Shown here piece by piece: positions 35,213-45,188 of a stretch of 64,000 nucleotides of DNA. The stretch comes from Atrina japonica (taxonomy: Eukaryota > Mollusca > Bivalvia > Pterioida > Pinnidae): NCBI GenBank assembly GCA_030159075.1, contig BROG01000003.1:248001-312000 (forward strand), written 5' to 3'. Made by a program: the position numbers and the translations under genes. The notes under the pieces are model-generated. The model was not told the origin of the DNA. It saw only the letters and a list, made by a program, of their open reading frames with translations, and did no database searches. Numbering within the stretch: the first letter of the stretch is position 1; the number at the start of each line of letters is the position of its first letter.

Positions 35213-35227
35213 GGAGAGTTGTGTATC

Positions 35228-35320
35228 ATGCGCATGTGTGTTCCAGCTGGGTTCGAACCCGCGTTGGCCAGAGGTGCGAGACTTCAAGGCGACTCGGCCA
35301 TGGAGTCTGCCTTAAACTAT
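35228..35320 (-). mobile_element. tRNA-like sequence (SINE head)
   Basis: Reverse complemented it reads CATGGCCGAGTCGCCTTGAAG (A-box-like) and GCGGGTTCGAACCCAGCTGG (B box). It resembles a class II tRNA or a SINE head. I cannot fold it into a convincing full cloverleaf, so it is not called as a tRNA gene. Confidence 0.45.
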
Positions 35321-35360
35321 GCATTTTATTGAATATAAATTACATTGACATTTACATCAA

Positions 35361-35652
35361 TAGGACAGTGTCACCACTGTTACAGTCTGTATGTACTACA
35401 TACAAGAAAAAGACGTCTGTGCACAACAAGGCCTTTTGGTAGCCAAGTTACCAGAAGTACAATCTTTAACGGTCAGTGTAACAATTTAAAAATCTTAAAC
35501 GTTTTGGAATTTTCGATAATTGAAATTTATGAAACTGATTTTTGACAAAAAACCTAAACTATCTAAAATCGTTAGTTTTTAATTTTTTTTTTTTTTGTCG
35601 TCAAAAGCTGATTCAGATTTTGAAAAAAAAACAAAGATCGTTAAAAGTTTTT
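35361..35652. repeat. Long direct repeat, left copy (about 292 bp)
   Basis: Starts TAGGACAGTGTCACCACTGT and ends AAAGATCGTTAAAAGTTTTTT. It matches 45189-45465 in the same orientation with few substitutions and small indels, for example in an A/T run. The copies are about 9.8 kb apart and bracket the genes of the Polinton-type element. Confidence 0.92.
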
Positions 35653-35885
35653 TCACGTCAATTAGACCTACCAGGTTTAAACCATGCTTATCACGATGCT
35701 TACAAATCGTCCTCATGTTTATTCTCTTGATTGATCTCACTATCGTCTACCCCTGATAATCTAAGATTAAGATCAGATCTGTTTCATCCTTGGTTTACGG
35801 GAGGAATAGTGTTGTATACACCTTATAAGTAGACAGTCACTTTCTCTAGGGTGTCATTTCTCGTATTCCTGTTAACGTAGAATCA

Positions 35886-35992
35886 TGAATCCTTTACCTA
35901 AAGCCACCAGTAAACTGGTTGACTACTCTAAGAAAAATATACAATTGGAGAAAGATCCCGTCAGACGTCAAGAACTGTTAGAATTAGGATAG
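35886..35992 (+). pseudogene. Small Polinton-type ORF, start intact, frameshifted
   Basis: An ATG-initiated frame (MNPLPKATSKLVDYSKK) of 35 codons ends at a TAG. The same protein-like content continues in another frame from about 35990 to 36085. It is short, basic and hydrophilic. I do not recognise its function. It is the first frame of the element's gene block. Confidence 0.45.
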
Positions 35993-36109
35993 AGACGCTT
36001 TATTGAAATGGTTTGGTATGGGAGCTAAAAATCTTCTGTCTGGTACCATTCCAGTGACTAAAACCTACAGCATCGTTAATACAGAGAAATGCTGATCATT
36101 TAAAAATCA

Positions 36110-36370
36110 TTGCTGACCCAAAAGCTGATGAAGAAAGATAAGAAAACTGCTATCTTAAAACGGGGAGGGGCAGGGTTCTTAGGTGGGGTAATCATTCGAT
36201 CCCTGTTACAGTGGGCTAGTCGTCTCAAGAAGAACACTGCACCTAAAAAGAAAAAAAAAACACCCCCTCCTCCTAAGCAGAGAAAGCAGACCCCTAAGAA
36301 GAAGAAGAGTCCTAAGAGAAGAAGAGTCCTAAGAAGAAGTAGTCCTAAGAAGAAGAAACCCACCAATTGA
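36110..36370 (+). CDS. Lys/Pro-rich basic virion-like ORF
   Basis: An 86-codon frame with a hydrophobic Gly-rich stretch (RGGAGFLGGVIIRSLLQWA, about residues 18-36) followed by a strongly basic Lys/Pro/Arg tail. Such basic tails occur in small DNA-binding core proteins of adenovirus-like elements, but no family is assigned. The frame may be truncated at its start, as the upstream sequence continues in another frame. It could also be partly low complexity. Confidence 0.4.
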   Translation: MLTQKLMKKDKKTAILKRGGAGFLGGVIIRSLLQWASRLKKNTAPKKKKKTPPPPKQRKQTPKKKKSPKRRRVLRRSSPKKKKPTN

Positions 36371-36385
36371 TTCTAAGACTAAATT

Positions 36386-36586
36386 CTGAAACAGATTCGT
36401 GAAGCTAATACAATTGAATCAGGCTACTCCTACACTGAATACCTGTCTCCACCTGTAACCAACAGTCCTGTAGCAGGAACTTCTGCTACTGCAACATCTA
36501 TCTTTGGACAACCTATACGTCTTCCTGGTAGACCTAATATCAAAATTACCACAACGGAAACAAAACCTTCTATTACTAAGGACTAA
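36386..36586 (+). pseudogene. Ser/Thr/Pro-rich ORF fragment
   Basis: An open stretch without its own ATG, ending at TAA. It includes EYLSPPVTNSPVAGTSATA and PIRLPGRPNIKI. Codon use looks protein-like. It may be the C-terminus of the preceding frame after a frameshift. Not recognised. Confidence 0.35.
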
Positions 36587-36959
36587 AGCAGTCCTACAGT
36601 CACTGAATGTACCTAAGAAGTCTACCTCTTACTAATACTCCCAAGCAGTCTTTGTTATTTCCCTTATTACCAAAACCTTTAACTGCTAAAGATGTATCAT
36701 CTCAGCGGAACAAAACATGTTACAGCTACTCCAAAGGTCTACTCGTTTACCTTCGTTTGCTTCTTACCTTTGATCTCCCATCACCAGTCCAGCCTAAGAC
36801 ACAGGCTACTTCATATATGAATAGCTACAAATGTCTATGGTGTCGGGCTCTTTTTACTACGAGTTAAGAACTTCAAGATTCATAAACGACTTCAACATCC
36901 TATGTTGATATAGTTTTATAAAACTACCTCAGATCATGTATTGAGTCATTTGTATAGAA

Positions 36960-37350
36960 TACTTAGTTGTAGTGACATCATGGCACCACGAAAAAAGTAA
37001 GCATGGGCTTGAATCTCAATGCTGCTTTGATTAAAGTCTTAGGACAAAAGCAGTATCCTATTGAGTTTAAAAAGATGATCTTACGGTATGCCCCTGATGA
37101 TACGATCATGAAAAATTTGTGAAGTGGTGTATAAACATCTTAAAAGGAGTGATTCCATTAACAAAACGCCAGAAACAACACTTGGGTTCAAAGAAAAACG
37201 GTCTTAAGAAAACTAGTTCATCCTCAATTGACTGTCCCTCAACGACGTCGAATTCTAAACGAATCAACAGGGTGGTGTGTTACCTTTCTTACCCTTATTA
37301 GCGCCATTACTAGGAGCCATAGCTTCTCCTGTCTTAAAAATCTATTCTAT
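36960..37350 (+). pseudogene. pX/core-like small Polinton protein, broken
   Basis: Fragments in several frames form a familiar Polinton layout: an N-terminal helical part (ALIKVLGQKQYPIEFKKM), a middle basic part (around VHPQLTVPQRRRILNE) and a C-terminal Gly-then-hydrophobic segment (MLPFLPLLAPLLGAIASPVL, from 37277). The hydrophobic GG-plus-leucine end is typical of small virion/precursor proteins in these elements. At least two frameshifts interrupt it. The assignment is by layout and remembered similarity only. Confidence 0.5.
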
Positions 37351-38070
37351 AACCATGAAGCACACGAAAAATGAACTTAGTTCCCGAGAGGACCATGGAA
37401 GAACTCAAACAATGGAGAGAAAGAAGTTTAAAATCTCTTTGCCTCATACACCTGAAGTAGCATCTTCGGTGCGTTTAGGTAATGAATTAGATACGATTGT
37501 AGATCGTGAATGATTTGACTCCTGAAGCTAAGGTAGCCAAGTTTGGTCAAGAACTTCATCAATACCGTACGTATCTACAACATGCTCGTCATCCTGTTGA
37601 AGAGATAAAGTCAAAGAAGTCAAAGATGATATTAAAACTGAAATGTCTTCTGATGATCAAGATCTTATGACAGCTATTTCATTCCAGTGTCACTGCTCCA
37701 TTAAAACCAAAAGGTCCCTCTGTTATTTAAACAATCTCAAGAAACATTCTGATGTACTAACATGGGAAAAAGACGGTCAAATACAATTACAAAGGAAAGA
37801 CCGTCCTGGGACCATATGATCGATCTCGTAACTGTATGCTTTACGAACACAACCTAGAAAAGGGTATCAACCCTCGGGACTTGATAGTTTTGTAAAAAGG
37901 ATTAGTGGAATCGAATGTTCCTCGTGATTGGATACGTTAAACCCTAATTATATCAAAGTGATGAATCAACCTATTGTAAAAACAAAAGGCTATGAGTACC
38001 CCTAAACCTCTGGAAAAAGATGATGAAGATGACACAGGGTTCTATGACGCTATGCCTACTCTTCCTTTCT
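37350..38070 (+). pseudogene. Conserved hypothetical Polinton protein (nucleoprotein-like), broken
   Basis: Charged helical fragments appear in shifting frames, including LTPEAKVAKFGQELHQYRTY at about 37518 and, further on, a segment with NPRDL and NVPRDWIR near 37875-37935. Proteins of this type sit between the small hydrophobic virion protein and the integrase or capsid genes in many animal Polintons. Function unknown. Several indels and stops. Confidence 0.45.
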
Positions 38071-38247
38071 ACTGACATAAAAGATTCTGCAAAGACACCC
38101 CTTAGTCAGAAAATGGGTGAAGGATTGGCAAAGATTGACTCCTACGGCCTGGTCTACCATTAAAAAATCTAAAAAGAGTTCTCATCTTCCAGAATGGCTC
38201 AAAACACAAAAATCTTCGCAAAAATGCCAAATTAGCATCCATCTATT

Positions 38248-39330
38248 ATGATCCTTCTAATTCGGGGTGGTTATGCAGGTGTACAACCTCTCTATCGAGA
38301 AGTGAAACGTCGAAAGTACCCCATTTCTCTAAATGAAGTCAAACAATGGTTGAAAGAACAAGACACGTATACGCTTCATAAATCTATCAAGAGAAAGTTT
38401 CCTCGTAACCAAACGAGAGTGACGGACCGATATGGATGAACAATGGCAGTTAGATTTAGCGGATGTTATCCACATCAAGACACACAATGATGGGTATACG
38501 TTTCTCTTATGTGTCATTGATGTTCTATCTAAATATGCTTTGGGGTCATCCCTTTGAAAAATAAATCTGCCAAAGAAAGGTGGTACGAGGGGTTTCAAGC
38601 AGTATTAAAACAAGCTAAAGGGACGACGTCCTATTCGTAATACAATCCGATAAAGGGAAAAGAGTTTTTGAATCGTGAATTTACGTCATAACGTTTCATG
38701 ATATTCAATTTTCTTTACGACAGACAATACAGAAACAAAAGCTAGTATTGTAGAACGCTTTCAAAGGACCCTAAAAAGCTCGCATGTGGAGATATTTTAC
38801 TCATACTCGTTCACGTCGTTATGTTGACGTTCTACCTCAGATTGTTCAAGCTTATAATCAATCGTATCATCGTAGTATCGGTAGAAGTCCCCATAGAAGT
38901 CAATCCTTCCAATGTGTTAGGAAGTCTGGGAGACCTTATATGGTACCCCCTTCTAAAAACCTTGTCTTTCATCCAATGCCCAAGTTTCATACAGGTGATC
39001 GCGTACGTATCAGTAAAGTAAAGCGTACATTTGATAAGGGATACTTACCTAACTGGACCACGGAACTGTTCACGGTCGAGAAACGTATGTACCTGATCGT
39101 TATCCCTTATGTGTATTACATCCAGGATGAATCACCAAGAACGATTGGAAGGTACGTTTTACGAATCTGAATTACAACCCGTTGTGAAAACAGATGATGT
39201 CTATGAAGTCGACGAGATTCTCGATCATAGAAAAAGACGTGTAGGGAAAAAATCGTGTTATAGAAGAAGTGAAGGTACATTGGAAAGGATATTATCCTTC
39301 TAACTTTTTGATTCATGGATCCCCAAATCC
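38248..39330 (+). pseudogene. Retroviral-type integrase of the Polinton-type element, frameshifted
   Basis: An N-terminal segment (GGYAGVQPLYREVKRRKYPI and VKQWLKEQDTYTLHKSIKRK) is followed, after a frameshift near 38430, by the catalytic core with the first Asp (DEQWQLDLADV) and the second (LLCVIDVLSKYA). The RNase-H-like fold continues at 38784-38900 (RRYVDVLPQIVQAYNQSYHR), where the catalytic Glu region should precede. The tail has an SH3-like stretch (GDRVRISKVKRTFDKGYLPN) and a chromo-like end (VHWKGYYPSNFLIHG at about 39275). This enzyme class inserts element ends into target DNA. At least five frameshifts make this copy non-functional as written. Confidence 0.82.
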
Positions 39331-39334
39331 CAAC

Positions 39335-39545
39335 TTGATCGACCAGTAGACTCGGTAGCCGAGTGTCTATCAGAGTTAACAATGAGCCCACACGAGCAAA
39401 CACCCGATAGAGTGAGTCATACGCCTAGTACTACTTGGAAATGGTGTGGAGAAAACATACCTCGGAATGAAATTGTATTCTTTGTTCAAGTCATTCTTGC
39501 CTTTACTATCATCATAGCTTGCGTCGTTCATTTGACTTTGAAAGA
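39335..39545 (+). other. Short spacer after the integrase remnant
   Basis: Fragments of protein-like sequence with a hydrophobic run (about 39480-39535, VILAFTIIIACVVHLT) suggest a small membrane protein. No family is assigned. Confidence 0.3.
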
Positions 39546-40390
39546 TGGCCAATAGTCAGTTCAGGATGGTTATGTTAAGTGGGTGTATGGGGTACATCAT
39601 GCCTAATCCTAAGTATGAAACTACCTTCCAAAAGCAAATCATTGAATCTATAAAGACTTCAAGGTTCCTACGTTTGAATCCATTCCTAAGGACTGTATTG
39701 ATAGTGACACATTATGACACTCATCGTTCATAAAGGGGTACCCCGTCAGAAAGGCTATGGGGCTTCTCTTCCCTAAAACTGACTCAATCGTTAACGAGAA
39801 CAACTCATGGTCTGATCTCTCCTCAGAGAGGTGGGATCATCAATCCATTAGACTTGCAGGGGAATATCGTCAATACACTCGTAGGAGCATTTACTCCTAA
39901 GAGCATCGGATATGCAATAATGGCAAAGGTATTTGGTCAAGACTTTCTCAAACCTACCCATGACGAAAGCCATTCCTCATATAGCTAAAATTTGCTTTTG
40001 ATATACGGGTATGAAGAATGTGATGGACAAAATAAACGTTCATTGAAAAATGCTCTTGTTCAACGAGGAAAAGAAGCCGTGAGCAACTTAATGACGGGTC
40101 CTAAGAAAAGGAGCATTAGCTCGTGCCCCCTCTCATGTCTTTCTTCTTTTCTCGTTTAGCAGGCAAGAAACGAACAGGAACAACGAGTCATACGAACAGT
40201 AGTATAAAAAAGAAAACGAACGAGCCGTCCCTTTCAGTCCTACTTCTTCAACAAGTAAATCTAAACAGGTCGGAAGAGAACAAGATATCTTGACTAACAT
40301 GATGATGATGCAAAATGATTCCTGTGAGTGTAGTAGTGAAGCTTTTAGAGTTGTTTTAATGTCCCTCCCATACAATGTAACCTTAGAAGA
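39545..40390 (+). pseudogene. Unassigned virion-type ORF upstream of the capsid gene, broken
   Basis: Begins with an ATG (MANSQFRMVMLSGCMG). Further protein-like pieces appear in other frames, such as GLISPQRGGIINPLDLQG and NIVNTLVGAFTPKSIGYA near 39800-39915, then KRTGTTSHTNSSIKK-type basic sequence at about 40170-40210. Its position directly before the capsid gene suits a minor capsid or penton-like protein, but I cannot name it. Many frameshifts. Confidence 0.4.
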
Positions 40391-40396
40391 AGGAAG

Positions 40397-41640
40397 ATGG
40401 GTGGAATATTACCCCAATCTCTAGTGTCAATAATACAATCTGCTCCTATTGAGTTTGAAATCAAAGGACAAGGCGATGAGTATTTGGATTTGAACCAGAC
40501 CTATGTGTACGTAGAAGCTAAAATCGTCAAACAAGATGGAACTGATCTAGCAAATGATACTCAAAATCACTCCCGTCAACAATTTGATGCATAGTTTGTT
40601 TTCCGAGATCGATTGTAATCTAAATGGAAAAGTGATCACTCCTGGAACCGATACCTATCCCATATCGAGCTTATCTCGAAAAGTTGCTGTCCTTTTCTAA
40701 CGAACGCTAAAATATCAGATTAGTGCTACCAGTTTATGGTACAAGTGATCAACCTGGACGATTGACAAGTTGAAAGTTGAATCCTCATGCCGATGATGTC
40801 GCCGAGAAAAACTCAGGATTAGCTGATCGTCATGAACGTATCAGTGAAAGTAAAACCTTTAATATGATGGATCGTCTCCATTTGGATCTGTTTGAACAGA
40901 AACGAATTCTACCTAATGGTATAGATGTACGTCTAAGGTTTAATAGAAGTCGTGAACCCTTTTACATGATGTGTGGAGGAGGTGAATTAGGTTATTTTGA
41001 AGATATTACAAATGTATCCTAGTGGTACGTAAAGTGAAACCCATTGCAACTTTACTGAATCAGATGAACGAACAGATGAATACCAGTACTGCTAAATTTC
41101 CCTTGAGACGTGTAGAAGTGAAAACGTTTACCATTCCTGCTGGACTGGGACACGTACAAAAGATTACAGATCATTTGTATCAAGGTCAAATGCCAAAACG
41201 TATAGTAGTAGGTATGGTGAGCAATGCCGCTTTCAATGGGATGCGACAAAGAATCCTTTTTATTTTCAACATATTTTAATGTCAATAAAAGTGGATGTTA
41301 GTATCAATGGAGAAAGTGTTTGTACTCGTCCTTTAGAACCTGACTTAAAAACAACTTGTACTTGCGGTCATACTTCAGCTTATATCAAGGATTAGGTCGA
41401 TTAGGAGAAGACTGGCCCCTTCCGATGACCATTGACAACTATAGAAGAGGGTTTACCTTTGTGGTTTATTGATTTGACAGCTGATCAAGACAATGATCAG
41501 AGCAAGTTACACTGGATAAAAAACAGGAAATTTACGCATCGATAACTTCAATTTGCTCAAGCTTTAGCAGAGAGTGTGAACTGCATTTGTCTATGGAGAA
41601 TTTGATAACGTATTAGAAATCAACAAACAGAGAGAAGTGG
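40397..41640 (+). pseudogene. Polinton-type capsid protein (F54H12.2-like family), frameshifted
   Basis: Starts MGGILPQSLVSIIQSAPIEF and runs through PIEFEIKGQGDEYLDLNQTY, then after frameshifts near 40595-40770 through FNMMDRLHLDLFEQKRILP, RFNRSREPFYMM, FTIPAGLGHVQKITDHLY and GQMPKRIVVGMVSNAAFNGM (to 41240). It continues to about 41640. This motif order matches animal proteins annotated as 'F54H12.2-like', which I take as the jelly-roll capsid protein of Polintons. Long open pieces survive (40397-40594, 40777-41022, 41022-41279), each broken by one- or two-base indels. No intact capsid gene exists in this window. Confidence 0.75.
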
Positions 41641-41658
41641 CTATAGACTATTGAAACC

Positions 41659-42110
41659 ATGCAAAGTATTCAAGGCTTGAATGCTCATCAACTCAATAGT
41701 ATTTTATCACGAGACCCTTATGTAGGACCTTCGTTCGGGCGGAGTATACCCCAGAGACGTTTTAACCGGACTATCTACCCTTATGGCAAACATTCATTTA
41801 TCGTTAATACAGATCCTCACGATCAACCAGGAGAGCATTGGTTGCCATTCATTTCATAGGTCAACAGACTGTGAATATTTTGACTCTTATGGGCTACCTC
41901 CATGGATCTATCCTGATATCTATCAGTTTATGAAACGCCATGCAGATCGAGTGATTATAATCAGCAGATGTTATCAACACCCTCGCACCAAAGTTTGTGG
42001 ACATTACTGTGTGTATTAGTTTACGTTCAAAGACATCGAGGTGTCCCTAGTCATGTTTTATTTCAATCGTTAAGTCCTCAACCTAGACCAAGAAGAAGAA
42101 AACATTGATC
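41659..42110 (+). pseudogene. Adenain-type cysteine protease of the Polinton-type element
   Basis: An N-terminal piece MQSIQGLNAHQLNSILSRDP is followed by GEHWLPFI (catalytic His), DCEYFDSYGLPPW (Asp/Glu region with the FDSYG signature) and KVCGHYCVY (catalytic Cys). This is the His-Asp/Glu-Cys order and spacing of the adenovirus-like maturation protease that Polintons carry next to the capsid gene. One frameshift at about 41858 separates the His from the Asp part, and another follows GHYC at about 42017. All three catalytic residues are present in the raw sequence. Confidence 0.82.
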
Positions 42111-42470
42111 CTTTACTAAACGATCGTTTTGTTTGGATGATGGTTTAGAGAGCAATATCGCATACCTGTACCTAAATCAATCCGTGTATCAGTCCTGTCA
42201 GTCACGACAATTATGGGTTTAAATTACGCCAAGGAATCCGACCGACCGATCTAGGACAAAAGCTGACGTTCTTTTGCTCCGCGCATGTATGGGCAAGATC
42301 AACCGTATTAAGTGAGACGTAATAAACTCTTTGTTGATGATTTAATATTGCTTTTTTGGTATCATTGTACGTAGTCTTAGAGGGACAGCCCTAAATCCTC
42401 CAAGAACTACTTCTAGTTTGAGCGGGGTAATAAAATGTTGAGTGAATAGACTTGTTTATGAGTTATTTAT
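42110..42470 (+). other. 3' part of the protease/capsid transcript region
   Basis: Protein-like fragments (LRQGIRPTDLGQKLTFFC at about 42220-42270) end near a TAA. AATAAA-type signals follow at about 42322 (GTAATAAACTC) and 42429 (GGTAATAAAATG). A plausible transcript end, by inference only. Confidence 0.35.
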
Positions 42471-42680
42471 GAGTTAAAAACAATATAAAGTAGAAAGAAA
42501 AGGTGAGGGTGTGCATGAGAGAGAGACAGAAAACAGAAATAAGAGAAAGGTGAACATGTGGAGAGAGAGAAGAAATGAGAGAGACAAAGAAATGAGAGAA
42601 AGGTGAACATGTGGAGAGAGAAGAAATGAGAGAAAAGAAATAAGAGAAAACATGGGAAATTGGAAAGCGAGTACAGAGAT
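42470..42680. repeat. GA-rich imperfect tandem repeat
   Basis: AGAGAAAGGTGAACATGTGG occurs twice (about 42542 and 42597) within a GAGAGA-rich tract. The minus-strand Ser/Leu open frame is an artefact. Confidence 0.7.
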
Positions 42681-43193
42681 ACGATTTCAAGGGATCACGT
42701 GACCTGATGGTATGACATAGACTGACATCCCATCAGAGTGCACACAGAGAGAAATCATGATTGCAAACTGTATTGGATGATCTGCTGTTCTCTATTACGC
42801 AGAAAAATGAAACATCAGATACGATTACTCTGGATTGGTAATACTTATGTACGGGTGGTGTGAAAAACACCTGCACATTTTATAGGGAGTATTGTGTATC
42901 ATATGTTTGATGATGAGATTTTTACGGCAGACCGCTTATGTGTAATTAGAAACCTTTACAGAAGATGTAAGGTGCATTACGTCAAAATCCTATCTATTGG
43001 GAGATCTACGGTATAAACCCGTGACATGATCGAGAGACAATTGTGTACAAGCAACTAAAAATAGATGGGATGTCACGTGATTCACGCAGCTATTAAAACT
43101 GCAGTTCAGACTTGAAACGGACCAGATGAATTTTTGCTTGTGGACCCACTACACTATTTATTTTCGTCAACATCAACTACAACATGGAGGAGA

Positions 43194-43595
43194 GCTACAG
43201 TCAATCCATGGATAGTCAATGGCACATGGTGTACGCAGAAGCCATATTAAACATAGATGGATACGAAGTAGCCAAAACACTCAATGTTACGGTTGTAAGA
43301 TTGATCATCCGAGTCAAAAGCAACATTCCTGCCTGATGATGTATGATGACGGGCACAATGAAAGTTTCACTACTTTGACGAGGCTCTAGACACGGTGAAA
43401 CGAAATGAACATTTTGGAAAAATTTGAAGAAAAGTTTAGAGAAATCCAGTATTCCTAAAGCATTTAGAGACGTCTACAAAACAGAAATTCTACTGCCCAG
43501 ATTGGAGAGCTACTCAATGGCACAAAGAAACAGACCGAAGCCGACTTTGGGATACGGTGTATCGTTATGATGGAACTGGCACCCCGTCTCCATAA
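43194..43595 (+). pseudogene. Cys/His-cluster Polinton protein, frameshifted
   Basis: An ATG-started frame (MEESYSQSMDSQWHMVYAEA) shifts near 43283 into a frame reading CYGCKIDHPSQKQHSC, a C-x2-C-x3-H-x5-H-x-C cluster likely to bind zinc. A later piece includes FYCPDWRATQWHKETD (about 43490). I recall proteins with a 'C..C..DHPSQ..H.C' signature as recurrent, uncharacterised products of animal Polintons. Function unknown. It is the last gene of the block, separated from the protease by about 1.1 kb. At least three frameshifts. Confidence 0.55.
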
Positions 43596-43949
43596 ATTGA
43601 AGTGACAGTTTAAGTTTTTTTCTTTCAATTATTGTACATTTTCCAGAGGGATACAGCCCCTAAACCCTCTGCGAAAATACAGTTTGATTTTCCTTTTTTC
43701 ATGGGGAAAATTAAAACATTAAAACATAAAAACAAAATTATTTTTTGTTGTTTATGTATTTTATTCTGGGTATAAGGTGTACACCCTATAGTGTAAGCAT
43801 AGTACCAGTACACGGTAGACACAAAGGTACAAGAGTTATAGGGTGTAAAAACACCATTGAGAAACTATGAGACGGTGAGTAATAGTATCACAAACTCCTA
43901 TGAGATGTTTTTGTTATGATGTATTCACTTCATTAGATAAAAAGTCTAA

Positions 43950-44435
43950 ATATAGTAAGTCATGTGACTAGAAAGAGGTTCAGTTCAGCTTGTGAAAAGT
44001 CAGTTGAGATCCAAAGCTCGAGGTGTTAACATCATAAGAAAAAATCCACTAGCTTTTACCATAGGGTGAGTGTTTCATTTTTTTAATTTTCTATGCACAT
44101 AAAAATAGAATTATCTCAAAAAAGTCACATGACTAGAGAGAGGTTCAGTTAGACCTCTGAGAGCTCATTTGCAATCCGGCAGCAACGAGGTGTTTAACAT
44201 CATAAGAAGAAAAAACTACTTCTATTGGCATAGGGTGAGTGTTTCATTTTTTATTAGATTTTTTTAGGACAAGATTATTTTTTTCATGCACTAAAAATAG
44301 AATTATCTCAAAAAAGTCACATGACTAGAGTATAGGTTCAGTTAGACCGCTGAAACCATAGCTCATTTGCAATATCCGAAGCTCGAAGAGTCCAACATCG
44401 TCAGAAAAAACCACTACCAGCATAGGGTGAGTGTT
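43950..44435 (+). repeat. Three subterminal tandem repeats with a conserved GGTGAGTG block
   Basis: Three units start at about 43957, 44124 and 44314. Each has AGTCACATGACTAGAG, GGTTCAGTTAGACC, GCTCATTTGC and a segment GGCATAGGGTGAGTGTTT followed by poly-T. Each unit therefore ends in a splice-donor-like GTGAGT. The period is 165-190 bp. They lie between the last gene and the right terminal block. Confidence 0.8.
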
Positions 44436-44639
44436 TGAATTTTTTGATTTTACTCTACAAGTCTTAGTACAAGCTTGAGTCGAGCACGGCCTACCACTTC
44501 TCGCGCTTGCGCACTTGAAACAGGACTCTTGACGACTAACTCACAGATACGGGCTCGACCTACCGCTTCTCGCACATTGCGCATAACACCACAACTCTCA
44601 ACGACGGTGGCGTCCACCAAACTACTAGTTTCACCGACG

Positions 44640-45065
44640 GTGGCGCCACCAACTGCTAGTTTCACAAACCTGGAAAAACCCAAAGTTTCGGTTCTAAAAA
44701 ATAGATTCACTCTCAGCTCAAAACTGGAAAAAACCCAAAGTTTCGGTTCTAAAAATAGATTCACTCTCAGCTCAAAACTGGAAAAACCATCTTCTCTCTC
44801 TTCCCCATTCCCGTTGACACTTCTCGTGAACTCACTGTGACCTCTCGCGACCTCTCGTGACCCCAACCTCTTGTAACGAAGGCTCTCATAATGGCTCCTT
44901 AACCCAAGATTGGCCGCCCCCACTACCTTCCACTTCGGTCATAGACACGCCTCCAAGCTCAACGATTGGCTCTTTCTCCTTATTGCCATGACAAACATGA
45001 CCTCACTTCCGGTATGACGCACTTCCGGTCTGACCTCACTACCGGTATGACGCACTTCCGGTTGT
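44640..45065. repeat. Right terminal-inverted-repeat-like block, internally amplified
   Basis: Holds two or three copies of AAAACCCAAAGTTTCGGTTC followed by TAGATTCACTCTCAGCTCAAA. Further right are two copies of CCGGTATGACGCACTTCCGG at about 45008 and 45043. These are reverse complements of the left block at 35152-35212. The 157-codon minus-strand and 121-codon plus-strand frames here come from the repeats. Confidence 0.72.
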
Positions 45066-45066
45066 G

Positions 45067-45076
45067 ACGTCACAGG
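45067..45076. promoter_or_regulatory. CRE-like TGACGTCA motif
   Basis: GTGACGTCAC at the outer edge of the right terminal block. A second, GATGACGTCATC, lies at about 45126. Both are perfect palindromes of the CREB/ATF core. Function is an inference only. Confidence 0.4.
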
Positions 45077-45083
45077 CGCTCCA

Positions 45084-45167
45084 ATGGCGGGCCATTTGAA
45101 TTGACCAATCAGAAGCCAGCATTCTGATGACGTCATCAGTGGCGGTTAAATTCAAATGGCCCGCCAT
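45084..45167. repeat. Perfect 19-bp inverted repeat around a 46-bp spacer
   Basis: ATGGCGGGCCATTTGAATT at 45084-45102 is the exact reverse complement of AATTCAAATGGCCCGCCAT at 45149-45167. The spacer holds CCAATCAGAAG and TGATGACGTCATCA. It is a small foldback lying between the right terminal block and the right direct repeat. Confidence 0.92.
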
Positions 45168-45188
45168 GGAGCTGCCTATTACTACTAA

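Larger units (their letters stand above)
35150..45065 (+). mobile_element. Polinton/Maverick-type (adintovirus-like) element, degraded, about 9.9 kb
   Basis: All recognisable frames read rightward: small virion-like frames (35886-37510), integrase (38248-39330), capsid-like region (40397-41640), adenain-like protease (41659-42110) and a Cys/His-cluster frame (43194-43595). That gene set is characteristic of Polintons. Inverted terminal-like repeats containing GTGCGTCATACCGGAAGTGA and AACCGAAACTTTGGGTTTT lie at about 35152-35212 and, in reverse orientation and expanded, at 44668-45060. No family-B DNA polymerase and no packaging ATPase can be seen, so it is a deletion derivative or a non-autonomous relative. 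Every long gene is split by frequent small indels. The neighbouring host exons carry none. Exact ends and a 6-bp target duplication were not found. Confidence 0.82.

Noticed and set aside
35228..35320. Possible tRNA gene
   Set aside because: A and B boxes are present but no full cloverleaf can be paired; more likely a SINE head.
44450..44923. 157-codon minus-strand frame
   Set aside because: Composed of the repeated terminal block of the Polinton-type element, including its SSFELRVNLF repeat. No homology and no codon signal beyond the repeats.
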